Translations under genes and position numbers: made by a program | NCBI GenBank assembly: GCA_028583605.1 | Contig: CM053335.1 | Span: forward strand, 18,087,347 to 18,151,346 | Length of the DNA stretch: 64,000 nt | Direction of reading: 5' to 3' | Origin: Dastarcus helophoroides | Taxonomy: Eukaryota > Arthropoda > Insecta > Coleoptera > Bothrideridae | Shown here: piece by piece, positions 21,791-33,298 of the stretch | Position numbering within the stretch: the first letter of the stretch is position 1 | Layout: every line of letters begins with the position of its first letter | The notes under the pieces: model-generated | The model's input: the letters and a program-made list of their open reading frames with translations, nothing else | What the model was told of the DNA's origin: nothing | Databases searched by the model: none

Positions 21791-23180
21791 CCTCAAGAAT
21801 CGTCCAACATGTAACATGTGAATGTGAAATTTAAAATTTTGTGGCAGTCTTCCAAAACTGTCTTTGATGAACAAGTTTCCTGTTGAAAAAGCTGCGATAA
21901 CATATATTTACATGATGATATCTCTTTCAACCCAAACAATCTAGCGTGCCATGCTGCAGCTGTTTATTTACGAATTAGCATCACATTAGAGCGTTAGATG
22001 ACACAAAGCGCTTTTTAAAGAACACCACGATAAGCGTCAATGCATCTTATCGGTGTCTAATGGGGCTCGCTTTTTGTTTATTTATGCATTCTGTTATTGT
22101 AACATTTAAATCCAACTTTCGTAAACTTGAAGAGAGAAAGTTTGGTCGCCATAATAAAAAAAAGAACGTACAACCTTGGAAGCCACGAAAGGTCGCCGAT
22201 GCTCTTAACCTTAGATAATGGACGGACAATGATTTTCGTCATTTTACAAATCATACTTATTTGGGAATTTAACGCTTAGGTGATTATTGGAATTAAATCA
22301 CTATTTGGTAATGTAATTTTTTTTAACCACCCAAAATATAACTTATTCGCAGATATCTCGCGCTTTTAATATTTAAAGTTCGTTCATTAATTTGTTCAAT
22401 AGTCTACAAAGCTTTGGTCAGTGAACTTTCATTCCGCTTGAGACTGTAAAAAATGTTAATCTCTTGGTTCAGAACATTCCGAAGTAATAAAACTTCCACT
22501 ACATCAGAAGCCCGCTCCTTGGCAATTTGAAATCCAGTAGCGCTTTTTTTTCAACAAGTAATTCAATTAAAAACAACGGGAAACGTATCCGAAAAATTAA
22601 CTAACCAGAAATTATTGCTCCTGAGCCAACGGGACGGTAGCCGGTAATTTTAGATTTCGAACATGTGGATGTTTTGCACACGAACATTTTCTTTCAGTTT
22701 ATAAATCATAATTCGATTAAAAAATAAAATGAGAAAGAAACACGAGGTGGATTCCAATTATTGTAGCTGGAAGAACAATATTGCCACATCCGGACGATGT
22801 TGTTATTGAGTTATGTTTCTGTGCGATTGCTTGGCGGTAAATTATTTCCAATTTATTTTCACAAGACATTGTCGCTCCGTCTTTATCCACTTCGGCGTCT
22901 TTATTAAATCTGAAATCAAGACACGAGACTATCCGCTATTTAATTTGTTTTGTGAGGTCCTCAATTTTCTACAATAGCTTACAGAAGAATTGAATCAAAT
23001 TATTAGGTTCACACAGTTTTAAACGCCTAACGTTTTTTCCCATCTGATATCTTTCCTCTCTCTGCAGTTTGAAGCGGCTATTTACTTTCTAATAGACAGT
23101 TCTTTGTACCATCGAAATGTAATCGTTTTCATCTGTGGTGCAAATTTTTTATTTAGTTCTGTCTTGCTTATTAAGCCGAA
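21791..23180. other. no recognisable feature
   Basis: Unique-looking AT-rich sequence upstream of the first coding exon. A minus frame at 22047-22229 has no family resemblance. Regulatory elements are possible, but I can point to none. Confidence 0.45.
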
Positions 23181-23860
23181 ATCTCAGTTCCTGACAGGGG
23201 ACTGATCTCTGGTGCAAATATTTTGTTTGGTTCTTTCTTGCTTATTAGGCTGAGCAGGGGACTGATGTGATATTTAATTTGATTTTTTTTTACCCAAAAT
23301 CGAATTATACATTAAACGCAGTTGATAATTTGGTAAACTATTGATTGTATTAAGTTGCAAATCTTGACAGGAGACTGATCTGTTGGCTACAGTTGTCCAA
23401 AGTGTAATTACTCGTTAAAAGCAGTTCATAACTTAATAAACTATTGAATAGACTGACCGCCATATCTTGACAGGAGACTGATATAATCTTTAGTTTCCCT
23501 CTTGTTAACCAATTGGGAATTGCGCACTAAAATTGATATATTTATTTACAAATTGATACATTTATTAAATAGGAGTTATACCAAGAGTTTAAAAATTAAT
23601 AGTCTTACTGATAAAACCGAATTTTAAGTCCTGGCAGGAGACTGACATAATACTTTGGTGCTTTTTCATTAATCACAGTGGTAAAAGCATTTTACAAATT
23701 AGTGAGCTACCTTTAATTTTATGTAATTCGCTCCATTAATAAAAAGATACCTACAGATTTTATTAGTCACTTGTCAGGATCTGGCGAACCCAATTATCAA
23801 GTTCTCTTACAATAACCAAAGTGGTAAAAGCAGTTTAATATTGAAATCAATACTTTTTAC
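23181..23860 (+). repeat. diverged satellite monomers upstream of coding exon 1
   Basis: Boxes such as CAGGGGACTGA and CAGGAGACTGA appear near 23197, 23253, 23370, 23472 and 23636, with the companion motif AACCAAAGTGG. Spacing is irregular. This is an older stretch of the same family. Confidence 0.8.
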
Positions 23861-24057
23861 TTTGGAGCTTTTTTGACATTTCCAGGAAGTTGCCAAATTT
23901 CCTCATCATTGAGATTTTTGCATCTTTTTAAATCAAATGAAATTCAGACATCAAAACTGGTTTATTTGTTTCAGACTCACACTCTTATCAGATTCGAGGC
24001 AGTTTTCAGCATTCGTTCAGCAATTGATTCTCTTTTATACCGAGTGAGCGCTTGCAG

Positions 24058-24259
24058 AGGCGCTACAACGATTTCAAGCTGGCAGCCAGCGCACTAGCCG
24101 CCATGAATCCTCACTACCATCCTTACGGAGGCCAGGAGCTGACATCTCCACCTCATCCGCCTTCGCCAGATAACAACAACTATCACGGCCATCCTGGACC
24201 TGCCGGACTACACAGTCGAATGCACCCTTCCAATGGACACTCCATCGGACCACCTATAG
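24058..24259 (+). CDS. LMO4: LMO4-type LIM-only protein, coding exon 1 (CDS from 24103)
   Basis: First coding exon. ATG at 24103 sits in a GCCGCCATGA context, close to the ideal start context. It encodes residues 1-52 and the first base of codon 53. The peptide is rich in His, Pro, Asn and Gly and carries no domain. An acceptor-like TTGCAG ends at 24057, so 24058-24102 is probably 5'UTR. That stretch is also open in frame (RRYNDFKLAASALAA), so an upstream coding exon remains possible. The donor is TATAG/GTAAGG, phase 1, and joins 29328 to restore a Gly codon. The exon is an island inside satellite DNA: diverged monomers lie on both sides. A damaged copy of its last 22 bases plus donor occurs at 34388. 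The call rests on the in-frame join to the LIM exons. Confidence 0.8.
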
Positions 24260-24364
24260 GTAAGGGACACTTTTACGTTATCTAGTACTGATGAACACAC
24301 TACCAGAACTATAACGCGCTCGTTGGAGGGGTGATGATTGGAGGATCTAAATGACTCGAATTGA

Positions 24365-27300
24365 TCTCCAAACCAGGAGACTGACATGATGTTTAACTGC
24401 TATTGTATTAACCAAAGTGGGAATTACCAATTACAAGTATTGCCCAACTTAGTCAACTATTAATGAACGTGAATGACAAATATTGGTAGGAGACTGTTAC
24501 GATGTTTACTATCAGAACTTTAACGACCTCGTTAAATGGTTGATGATTGGGGGATGTAAATTACTCGAATTGATCTCCAAACCAGGAGACTGGCATATTT
24601 TATTAACTAAAGTGGCAATTACCAATTAAAAGCGTTGTACAACTTGGTCAACTATTGATAGAATTGAATGCCAAATATTGGCAGGAAACTGTTACGATCT
24701 TTAGTTTTCTTATTAACTAGCAGGTAAATGACTTGACTTAATTGCAAAACCATGAGATTGATATGACGTTTAACTGTTCTGTTATTAACTAAAGTAAGAA
24801 TTACCAGTTAAAAGCATTGCACATCTTAGTCAACTATTGATGAATGTGAATGCCAAATATTGGCAGGAGACTGATATGATCTTTAGTTTTTTTTTAATAA
24901 ACAGCTGGTAATTACAAATTAAGATATTTAATATTTTTAGTTAACTGTTAACTGTTAATGAAGTAGTTTATAGCTCAGTATACTAATAAATCATGATAAA
25001 ATGTTGACAGGAGACTGACATTACCTTCAGCTTCGCTTTTATTAATCAATAAGCAACTTAACCCAATCCAAGTGTGAATTACATATTGAAAATAGTTAAT
25101 AGTTCAGATTGAATGTCGATCGAATTGAACACCAGATCCTCCCAGGAGACTGATCAATTTTTAGTTTCTCTTTCATTAATCAGTGAGAATTACATATTAA
25201 AAACAATTTAAAATGTTGTAAGCTATTGATTGATATGAATGTTAAATTCTGACAGGAGACTGATATGGTTCTTCGTCTTTCTTTTATTAACTAAAGAAGT
25301 TGTTTCTAATGTAGTGAACTATTGACAGAAACGCACTCCAAATTTTGACTAATTCATCTGGAAGCTAAATCCTGCCAGGGGACTGACTCTAGCTCTTTTT
25401 TATCTACTAACGTGGAAGTTACACTTTAAAAATGGTCTAAAAACTAGTAAATACTAATTTAATGGCTCGCCAAATCTTGCCAGAAGACTGATATGATTCT
25501 TTATCTTTTTTGATCAACTAAAGGGGAAATTATACTTTAGAAGCTGTTTCTAATGTAGTGAACTATTGATAGAAACGCACGCCAAATTCTGACTAATTCA
25601 TCTGGAAGCTAAATCCTGTCAGGGGACTGACTCTAGCTGTTTTTTATCTACTAACGTGGAAGTTACACTTTAAAAATGATCTAAAAACTAGTAATTACTA
25701 ATTTAATGGCTCGCCAAATCTTGCCAAACGACTGATATGATTTTTTATCTTTTTTTGATCGACTAAAGGGGGAATTATACTTTAGAAGCTGTTGCTAATG
25801 TAGTGCACTAATGATATAAACGCACGCCAAATTCTGACTAATTCATCTGGAACCTAAATCCTGTCAGGGGACTGACTCTAGCTGTTTTTTATCTACTAAC
25901 GTGGAAGTTACACTTTAAAAATGATCTAAAAACTAGTAAATACTAATTTAATGGCTCGCCAAATCTTGCCAAGAGACTGATATGATTCTTTAACCTTTTT
26001 TGATCAACTAAAGGGGGAATTATACTTTAGAAGCTGTTTCTAATGTAGTGAACTATTGATAGAAACGCACGCCAAATTCTGACTAATTCATCTGGAAGCT
26101 ACATCCTGTCAGGGGACTGACTCTAGCTGTTTTTTATCTACTAACATGGAAGTTACACTTTAAAAATGGTCTAAAAACTAGTAATACTAATTTAATGCCT
26201 CGCCAAATCTTGCCAAGAGACTGATATGATTCTTTATCTTTTTTTGCTCAACTAAAGGGGGAATTATACTTTAGAAGCTGTTTCTAATGTGTCAATTGAA
26301 TTGAACACCAGATCCTGCCAGGAGACTGATAACATTTTTAGTTTCTCTTTCATTAATCAGTGAGAATTACATATTAAAACGTCAGTTTGGTATATCCAAC
26401 TCGAATGCTAATAAATGTTCCGACAAGTAAGTACTAAAACAATCACAGGCGTCGAGCGAGTGACTCTTTAGTACTACCACCTATTGGTCCATAGAGAAAC
26501 TATGGCCATCGCCAACAATGACGTATGCAAGAAGAATGCAACCTAGACTACAAATTCATGCAGCCCTCCAGGCGTGTATAGTGAATCATAGGTAGCTGAA
26601 CTACCAACAGTTGAAACACTGCGCCACCTAGCGAAGCGGTTGCTCTCTAGGAGAGTTCCCAGAAGACAAGGATTCTATAATGCACAGACCAATAGGTTTG
26701 AACATTTATTAGATTCGAAGTTTGGAAACCAAATACCGGTTTCGATCTTGTTAGATCTCGTCAGTTTGGTATATCCAACTCGAATGCTAATAAATGTTCC
26801 GACGAATGTGTCTTCTGGGAACTCTCCTAGAGAGCAACCGTTTCGCTAGGTGGCGCAGTGTTTCAACTGTTGGTAGTTCAGCTACCTATGATTCACTAAA
26901 CAATTTAAAATGTTCTAAGCTATTGACTGAATTGAATGTTACATTCTGACAGGAGACTGATATGATCCTTCATCTTTCTTTTATCAACTAAAGAAGTTGT
27001 TTGTAATGTAGTGAACTATTGATAGAAACGCACGCCAAATTCTGATTAATTCATTTAGACGCTAAATTCTGTCAGGGGACTGACTGCAGCTGTTTTTTTA
27101 TCTACTAACGTGGAAGTTACTCTTTAAAAATAGTCTAAAAACTAGCAAATACTAATTTAATGACTCGCCAAATCTTGTCAGGAGACTGATATGATTCTTT
27201 ATCTTTCTTTGATCAACTAAAGAGGGAATTATACATCAGACGTTGTTTCTAATGTAGTGAACTCTTCATAGAAACGTACGTCAAATTCTGACTACTATTC

Positions 27301-28075
27301 AGACGATAAATTTTGTCGGGAGACTGGTTTGATTCTTCATCGTTCTTTTATCAATTCAAGTGGGAACTACACGTTAAACGTTATTTCTAACGTAACATGT
27401 TAAAAGATTAATTAATTTGGATGCTAAATCCTATCAGGGGATTGACTCTAGCTGTTTTTTTATCAATTAACGTGCGAGTTTCACTTTAGAAATGGTCTAA
27501 AAACTAGAAAATACTTATTTTATGGATCACTAAATCTTGCCAGGAGACTGATATGATACTTCATCCTTCTTTTATCAACTAAAGTGGGAATTGTACATTA
27601 GAAGTTGTTTTTAATGTAGTGCACTATTGACAGAAACGCACACTAAATTCTGACTAATTCATTTGGACGTTAAATCTTGTCAGAAGACTGGTTTGATTCT
27701 TCATCGTTCTTTTATCAATTAAAACGGAAATTATATATGGGAAGGTATTTCTAATGTAGTGAACTATTGAAAGAAACTCACGCCAAATTCTGACTAATTC
27801 ATTTAAATGCTACATCATGCCAGGGGACTGACTCTAGCTGTTTTTTAGCAACTAACGAGTGAGTTACACTTTAAAAATGGTCTAAAAGTTAGTAAAAACT
27901 AATTTAATGGCTCACCAAATCTTGCCAGGAGACTGACTGATTGGATATTTGGTTTCTTTTTTAACGTCAGTTAAATCCTCCCTAATCATACAGTCATACG
28001 TACTATAGTTTTGTTAAGTAGTGGGAATTATAGGTTAAAAGTGGCTTATAAATCCTTAGCAGGAGACTGACATAT
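24365..28075 (+). repeat. satellite array D in intron 1 (diverged subfamily)
   Basis: Boxes GGAGACTGAYATGATNNTT and GGGGACTGACTCTAG alternate. The overall monomer plan (box, TTTTATTAACTAAAG, GTGAACTATTGAT, GCCAAATYCTG) matches arrays A-C, but most other bases differ. A dimeric higher-order unit of about 245 bp is clear (boxes with GACTGACTCTAG near 25370, 25618, 25860 and 26107). The array is interrupted by a foldback element at 26379-26898 and fades out at about 28075. Confidence 0.92.
26379..26898. mobile_element. foldback-type insertion with 89-bp inverted repeats
   Basis: IR arms 26580-26668 and 26808-26897 are reverse complements apart from one mismatch and one 1-bp indel. They enclose about 140 bp. 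A 45-bp direct repeat beginning CGTCAGTTTGGTATATCC lies at 26379 and again at 26758. The whole insert splits a satellite monomer: TACATATTAAAA on the left continues as AACAATTTAAAATG on the right. The plus frame 26640-26849 is not a recognisable protein. A diverged relic is at 2135-2290. Confidence 0.85.
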
Positions 28076-28084
28076 ATTTAATTG

Positions 28085-28670
28085 TATTTGAAATACCTAG
28101 AAATATTTGAGTTCGAATTGAAATTCCTAGAAAATATCCAATTTTCGAGAGGTTTATAGAAATTTTTAGAAGATAAGCCGACCATAAGACAAAATTTCGA
28201 GAAAAGATGAACATTTCTAGAAAAAAATCAAAACTTTAAAGTGTCGCCTAAAGGAATACGTATATTTTTTTGTTTATTTTGAAATGCATAGAAACGTTTT
28301 TTGAGTTTAAAATTACGACCAAGAAATTAAAAATTTTGAGATTACATTCAATATTAACAAAAAAACTTCAAAATGAAAATTGTACAAATTTTCAAACAAA
28401 TTCGAAATTTCGAGGTTCAAGTCAACTATAAGACAAAATTTCGAGAAAAGATGAACATTTCTAGAAAAAAATAAAAACTTTTAAGTGTCGCCTAAAAGAA
28501 GACGTATATTTTTTTGTTTATTTTCGAAATGCACAGAAACATTTTTTGAGTTTAAAATTACGAGAAAAAGTTCAAATACATTTAATATTAACGAAAAAAC
28601 TTCAAAATGAAAATTGTACAAGTTTTCAAACAAATTCGAAATTTCGAGGTTCAAGTCAAAATTAAAAACG
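28085..28670. repeat. AT-rich segment duplicated in tandem (period 244 bp)
   Basis: ACAAAATTTCGAGAAAAGAT begins near 28190 and 28434. The following CGTATATTTTTTTGTTTATT also repeats 244 bp apart. The two copies differ by small indels. Confidence 0.8.
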
Positions 28671-28679
28671 AACTCGATG

Positions 28680-28870
28680 ACGCTTAAGTTGCGCTTTTAT
28701 TAACCAAAGTGGGAATTGCACATGATCTTTAGATTTACTAACCCAAGTTGAAATTACATGTTGAAGTCAGTTACAAATTATTGATTGCTTTAAACTTTAA
28801 ATCCTTGCAGGAGACTGACATGATCTTTATATTCTCTTTTATCAACCAAGTGGGAATTACACTAAAATTA
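28680..28870 (+). repeat. satellite monomer remnants
   Basis: AACCAAAGTGGGAATTGCAC and GCAGGAGACTGACATGATCT identify one to two diverged monomers ahead of the insertion at 28.92 kb. The two opposed open frames at 28748-28963 are chance. Confidence 0.75.
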
Positions 28871-28922
28871 ATTTGCGAATTATTTTTGGAGGAACGGACT
28901 GGTCCTTGGTTATCTTCAAAAA

Positions 28923-29087
28923 TTGAAATACAGAACTTGTTCCCTGAAACCAAGAAAGATTAAAAAACAGAACAAAGGTTGCTGCACTAACGCGTTTCGA
29001 TAGCCAAGCTGTCATCTTCAGAGAGATACTGTATTTCTGTGTTTTTTAATCTTTTTTGGTTTCAGGGGACAAGTTCTATACTTCAAT
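28923..29087 (-). mobile_element. foldback copy of family T with hammerhead-like core
   Basis: The left arm starting at 28923 (ATTGAAATACAGAACTTG) and the right arm ending at 29087 are inverted repeats of about 50 bp, containing CCTGAAACCAAGAAAGATT. Between them, on the minus strand, is CTCTGAAGATGACAGCTTGG, then CTATCGAAACGCG: CTGAAGA at 29021-29015, a short stem-loop, and GAAAC at 28998-28994. This order (CTGANGA, stem, GAAA) is that of a hammerhead ribozyme core. I could not fit convincing stems I and III, so this is a hypothesis only. Satellite sequence resumes at 29088. Confidence 0.6.
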
Positions 29088-29266
29088 TTGCAAATTAGTA
29101 AACCTATTGATCGAATTGAATTTCAATCCTGACAGGAGACTGACATAATTTTTGGTTCTCTTCTGTTAATCACAGTGGTTAAAGCACTTTATTAATTAGG
29201 GAACTATTTTAAATATGTAATTCGCTCGATTGATAAAATATACCTAAACATGTTATTAGTCTCCTG
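29088..29266 (+). repeat. last satellite monomers before coding exon 2
   Basis: GACAGGAGACTGACATAATT near 29130 continues the array. A single box in the opposite orientation (TTAGTCTCCTGG, about 29254-29265) ends about 62 bp before the exon 2 boundary. Confidence 0.75.
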
Positions 29267-29327
29267 GCTTGGAGAGCATTCGAGTCAATCGGTCGCCGAG
29301 TCTATTCAAATCTCGATGTTTTTTCAG

Positions 29328-29652
29328 GTCATTCGAGCGGCCCGCACGAGTCCCACCCCCATAATCATCACCAACACATGGGTTACGGCAGCGGGGGCCC
29401 ACCATCGGAAGGATCGCACCATCAGTTACACAATCCCACCATCAGTAACAATAACAATAATAATAACAATACGGTGAAAATTTGTGCCGGTTGTGGTGGT
29501 AAAATAGTGGAAAGATTTCTGTTGCACGCGTTAGATCGTTATTGGCACAACAGTTGTTTGAAGTGTTCGTGTTGTGCGGCGATGTTGGCCGATATCGGTA
29601 CGTCGTGTTTTACGAAAGGAGGGATGATTCTGTGTAAGCAGGACTACCTGAG
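29328..29652 (+). CDS. LMO4: LMO4-type LIM-only protein, coding exon 2 (LIM1)
   Basis: Encodes residues 53-160 and two bases of codon 161. A His/Gly/Ser-rich linker and eight consecutive Asn (residues 93-100, mixed AAC/AAT codons) precede LIM1. LIM1 ligands are C105, C108, H126, C129, C132, C135, C155 and D158, with spacing CX2C-X17-HX2C-X2-CX2C-X19-CX2D. The stretches CAGCGGKI, CLKCSCC, DIGTSC and GMILC are characteristic of LMO4 rather than LMO1/2/3, which have CGKHIQDR and CLKCGCC at these places. LMO4 proteins act in the nucleus as adaptors; LIM1 normally binds the LIM-interaction domain of LDB/Chip. The acceptor is TTTTTTCAG/GT and the donor CTGAG/GTAATT (phase 2, joins 55266). Confidence 0.95.
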
Positions 29653-29848
29653 GTAATTAATAGATTAATTGTAGTAGTGATAGGTTAATTAGTTGATTGT
29701 CTTTTACTGATGAGTTGTTTTTGATGTAAAACTGGTTTTATAGAATTTGTTTTAAGTTACCATCGAAGAAGGTAGGGCCCTGTTTTCGGGTTGGTGTATA
29801 TACTTAAGTGACCAAAATGGAGGTATAAACAACACGTCAAAGTCAAAG

Positions 29849-30870
29849 ATTCGTGTAGATTACAGAATGATGTTTTGTTCAAATTCGTTGACACGGTCAT
29901 GTGCATATTTAAATGTCTAGCGAGTTTACGGCTAAATATTGGGTAGCAAAGTTGCGCCCTATTACGTTTAGATGGCGCTGCCAGGCCGTTATATTAAAAG
30001 GTCTTGTCGTTAGATGACGCTGTCGTCACTGTTAGATTATTTATTTGCATAAAATAAGTGGAACATAGCGAGACTTTGAATAAAAACTGAAGGATTGAAT
30101 CTGAACAACATTAATGGTGGAGTTTTTATTTTCTAGGCAAAGTCATTAAGGCTATTCTGGGCGATACATAATAGTCGTCGGTCAAAGATCTTGATTAAGG
30201 GTTATTTTTGTGGCGTGCGATAATGCATCGATCTGCATTGCGGTCCGTTTAGACGGTCTAATTTATTAGCATAAGTTGAATACGCTCCGCGACTTGTATC
30301 GATCCATCCATAAAACCCCTTTCGGAACAACAGGGGATGAAAACACACTCTGCCGTAATCAACTTTTAGGACATTTTCGGGCGGAATTCAAATAAGCTAC
30401 AATAAGAGTAAATACTTGGCGATTTCCGCTATCTTTCTAGAAAATTAACATTTTAATGGTTTGATTGCCCCGAGAATTTCGAATTCGTCAACACTTTGAA
30501 TCGGTGTACTTTGAAAGGAAACATTGGGATTTAATGGGGGAGGTTACGAACAATTCTGCTGGTGGCATAGTTTTCGAATGATGTTTACGTTTACATGCTT
30601 AGATATGCTTTAATTTAAAGATTCGTGTAGATTGCAGAATATTTTGTTCAAATTCATGTAGATTACAGAATGATGTTTTGTTCAAATTCGTTCACACGAT
30701 CATATGTATATTTTGATGGCTAGCGAAGTTTCCGGGCTAAATATAGGGTTGCAAAGTGCTCACTATCCGCGTCAGATGGCGCTGCCAGACCATTATATTA
30801 ATAGAACCCTACTCAATTATGGCAATGTTGTCCCCTATCGTTAGATGACGCTGCCGGATCATTTACTTGT
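29849..30870 (+). repeat. duplicated segment with CTCF-like motifs
   Basis: About 200 bp at 29849-30050 recur at about 30655-30870. Shared blocks are GATTACAGAATGATGTTTTG, TCAAATTCGTT and the cores below. Each copy holds one AGATGGCGCTGCCAG (29970-29984; 30774-30788) and one TTAGATGACGCTG (30010-30022; 30841-30853). The sequence between the copies is unrelated. Confidence 0.75.
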
Positions 30871-32210
30871 ATAGAAGGTGGAGAAAGGTTATTTACTCTT
30901 GGATATAATATTAGGTTGGTAGTATTTGGAACAATTTTCCAGGATAAATCCTGTTAACGATCTCGCCTTATAGGATTTGGTCAAATGTTATCAAAGTCTC
31001 TTCAAGTGGAAAGCTGCCAAACAGGAAGACAAACACACTTTCGCATTAGTTTGGGATTAACTTTGGATAACTTATTACCTTTTCAATATTAAAAATATTC
31101 GAAATTCATGCAGATAATTCGCGAGGGATTACTTAGTTTTTTATCTACGAAACGTTTTCGTCGTTTTCTATGCATCTTGGGCAAATGATTTAGGTTGGTT
31201 TTACCTTCGAGTTGTCTCAAATTTCGTCCATTTATCAAGTAAATTACAATTTGATGCAATGTATTGTTATTTGGGTTATTCAATGAATCATGTTGCATCT
31301 AAAGCATGAGGATGCCTTTCCAAATAACAAAAATATGCACGTGGCCGGAGTAGATAAGGTTAATGACTAGTTAGGAAATGGAAAGATAGGCCAACTGCAC
31401 ACAAACTCTGTCAAACATCCATCCAATTAGCGGAGTTGGAGATTTATGATATGCGCATGTTAAAATAGACTCCCAATGTTTACTTTATTAGCGGTGTTTA
31501 TTATATAAGACCTGCGCTCACAGATAATTGCACAAACTCAAGCCAATTAAGCACGCCCCTGGTTCTCATTAGTGTGCTCTTCGCCACTGTTTGGATACTT
31601 AATTAATACCACATTTTACTATTTCCGTTTAATACAAGGTGGCAGGCACAATTAAAGAAAATTGCCCTATTCACCTGCTCCTCCATTTATAAATTGCCAA
31701 TTTGAGATGTTGACGACAAGGAGAACTTGCAAATTGGGCCATAGGGCCATCGTCTACTATTACACCACTTACTGTTTTTTAATCAAAAATTTGAGTTTGA
31801 AATCGCAATTTTACCAACAACTTTAGCTTGAAATCGCAATTCTAATCAACTAGTCTACATTTTGCTGCGAAAGCCTAAATTTTTAATTTTTTTTCTTAAA
31901 ATTCCAAATTTAAAATGGAAAATTTGTTACTTCGAGTCGAAATAATGTGGTTAAGATAAATTTGGATTGTTTTCCAAAAAAATTGAACTATAAAGCAAGG
32001 ATTTTTCAAAATTTGAAATTTGGTAAATATGTTGCTTAGGCATCCACTAAAAACAGATTTTTTCAAATTTAACCTCTAAGGGGGTGAAAATGTTTACTAA
32101 ATTTTATATGTGATGAATCATTCTATGGGTTGCTCTCAACAAATAAAACGAATGATTGTACTTAAAGTTGTTGAATGTATCGTCCGAAGATCGACTATTT
32201 CCGGAAGATT

Positions 32211-32291
32211 TAGATGGATCTTACACCTTATTAAATGGATCCTACACCTTATTAGATGGATCCTACACCTTATTAGATGGATCCTACACCT
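32211..32291 (+). repeat. 21-bp minisatellite, about 4 copies
   Basis: The unit is TAGATGGATCCTACACCTTA plus T, with the first copies slightly diverged. The overlapping frames 32110-32334 and 32156-32452 only read through it. Confidence 0.9.
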
Positions 32292-33298
32292 ATACGAAGG
32301 GGGCGCGAAAATTGACTACGTCCACAGGCGCTGAAACCCTCCCTTTCAAAAAAAATCAAACAAACAAAAAATCAAGCAAAATTCGATCGAGGTGTTTTCG
32401 TACAGTCTCCGCGAACAAAAACAGTCGTCGAATTTTTAGGAAATATATTTGATTTTATAACTTATTCCGGTGCCAACCCGTTTCATTATATTCATGTCGA
32501 CACTTAAGTAAAAACGAATGTTGGGCTTTAAAAGTGATTGAAAGGGGAATGGTTCAAAGAGCGCGGTTGACAGGTCATAAAGTGAACGCTAATCGACATT
32601 CCCTATAACTTCTTAAAGCGCTAAGACCTGCCAATCTTCTCCGCTTAAAACGTATCGTCAAAATGAAAAGTGCAATGGGGCCACCTCCGGCGGTTAGGTA
32701 ACAAATGCGAAATTAAGTCCCTGTCTTGTAATCCTAACAGTTGGTCTATTTTGCCAATTTTCAGTACGAGTCAATTTGGAATTAGTTTAATTGTAACTGA
32801 AGGTGCAGGGACGGAAGGTAACATTCAATGAATTCATTTTCACCACGAGGACAGTATTGGTCAGTTTGCTAGCTTGCTTTGACTTGCTAATAGGAGAGAC
32901 GAAGCCAACTCTGGCGTAAGATAAGGGAAATAGAGACGATATAATGGATTTTAATTTTTTGAATTACTATTGCAAGACATCCCTAGATAATGCACACAAA
33001 TCAGCGATATCAGTAACGAATTGAATACAAATTGAAAATATGAAATCGCGAACAGTGTGGAATATTTTGAAAAAAACCAGTTACTAGTATTTATATTCAA
33101 GTGATATTTTCCGACGACCTACGAATGTCTCGAATCTATGCAGAAAACTGTAATGCTTTGACAACCACCTGTTTACCCAAATCTTTTTTCTTCCAGACAC
33201 CTTCAGACGCTTCGTTATTTGTCTAGGAAAAGTCGACACTTCAGTATTTCTGTCAGTCTGCAATATCTACACAAAAAATTGAATTTTTGGGTTGATAT

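Larger units (their letters stand above)
29653..33298. other. start of intron 2, mostly unique sequence
   Basis: Apart from the duplicated CTCF-like segment (29849-30870) and a 21-bp minisatellite, the sequence is AT-rich and not repetitive. The minus frame 31089-31298 is unconvincing. No alternative exon with good splice sites was recognised. Confidence 0.5.

Noticed and set aside
3778..28075. Centromeric satellite
   Set aside because: Array lengths of 2-4 kb interleaved with a normal gene do not by themselves indicate a centromere. Chromosome-scale data would be needed.
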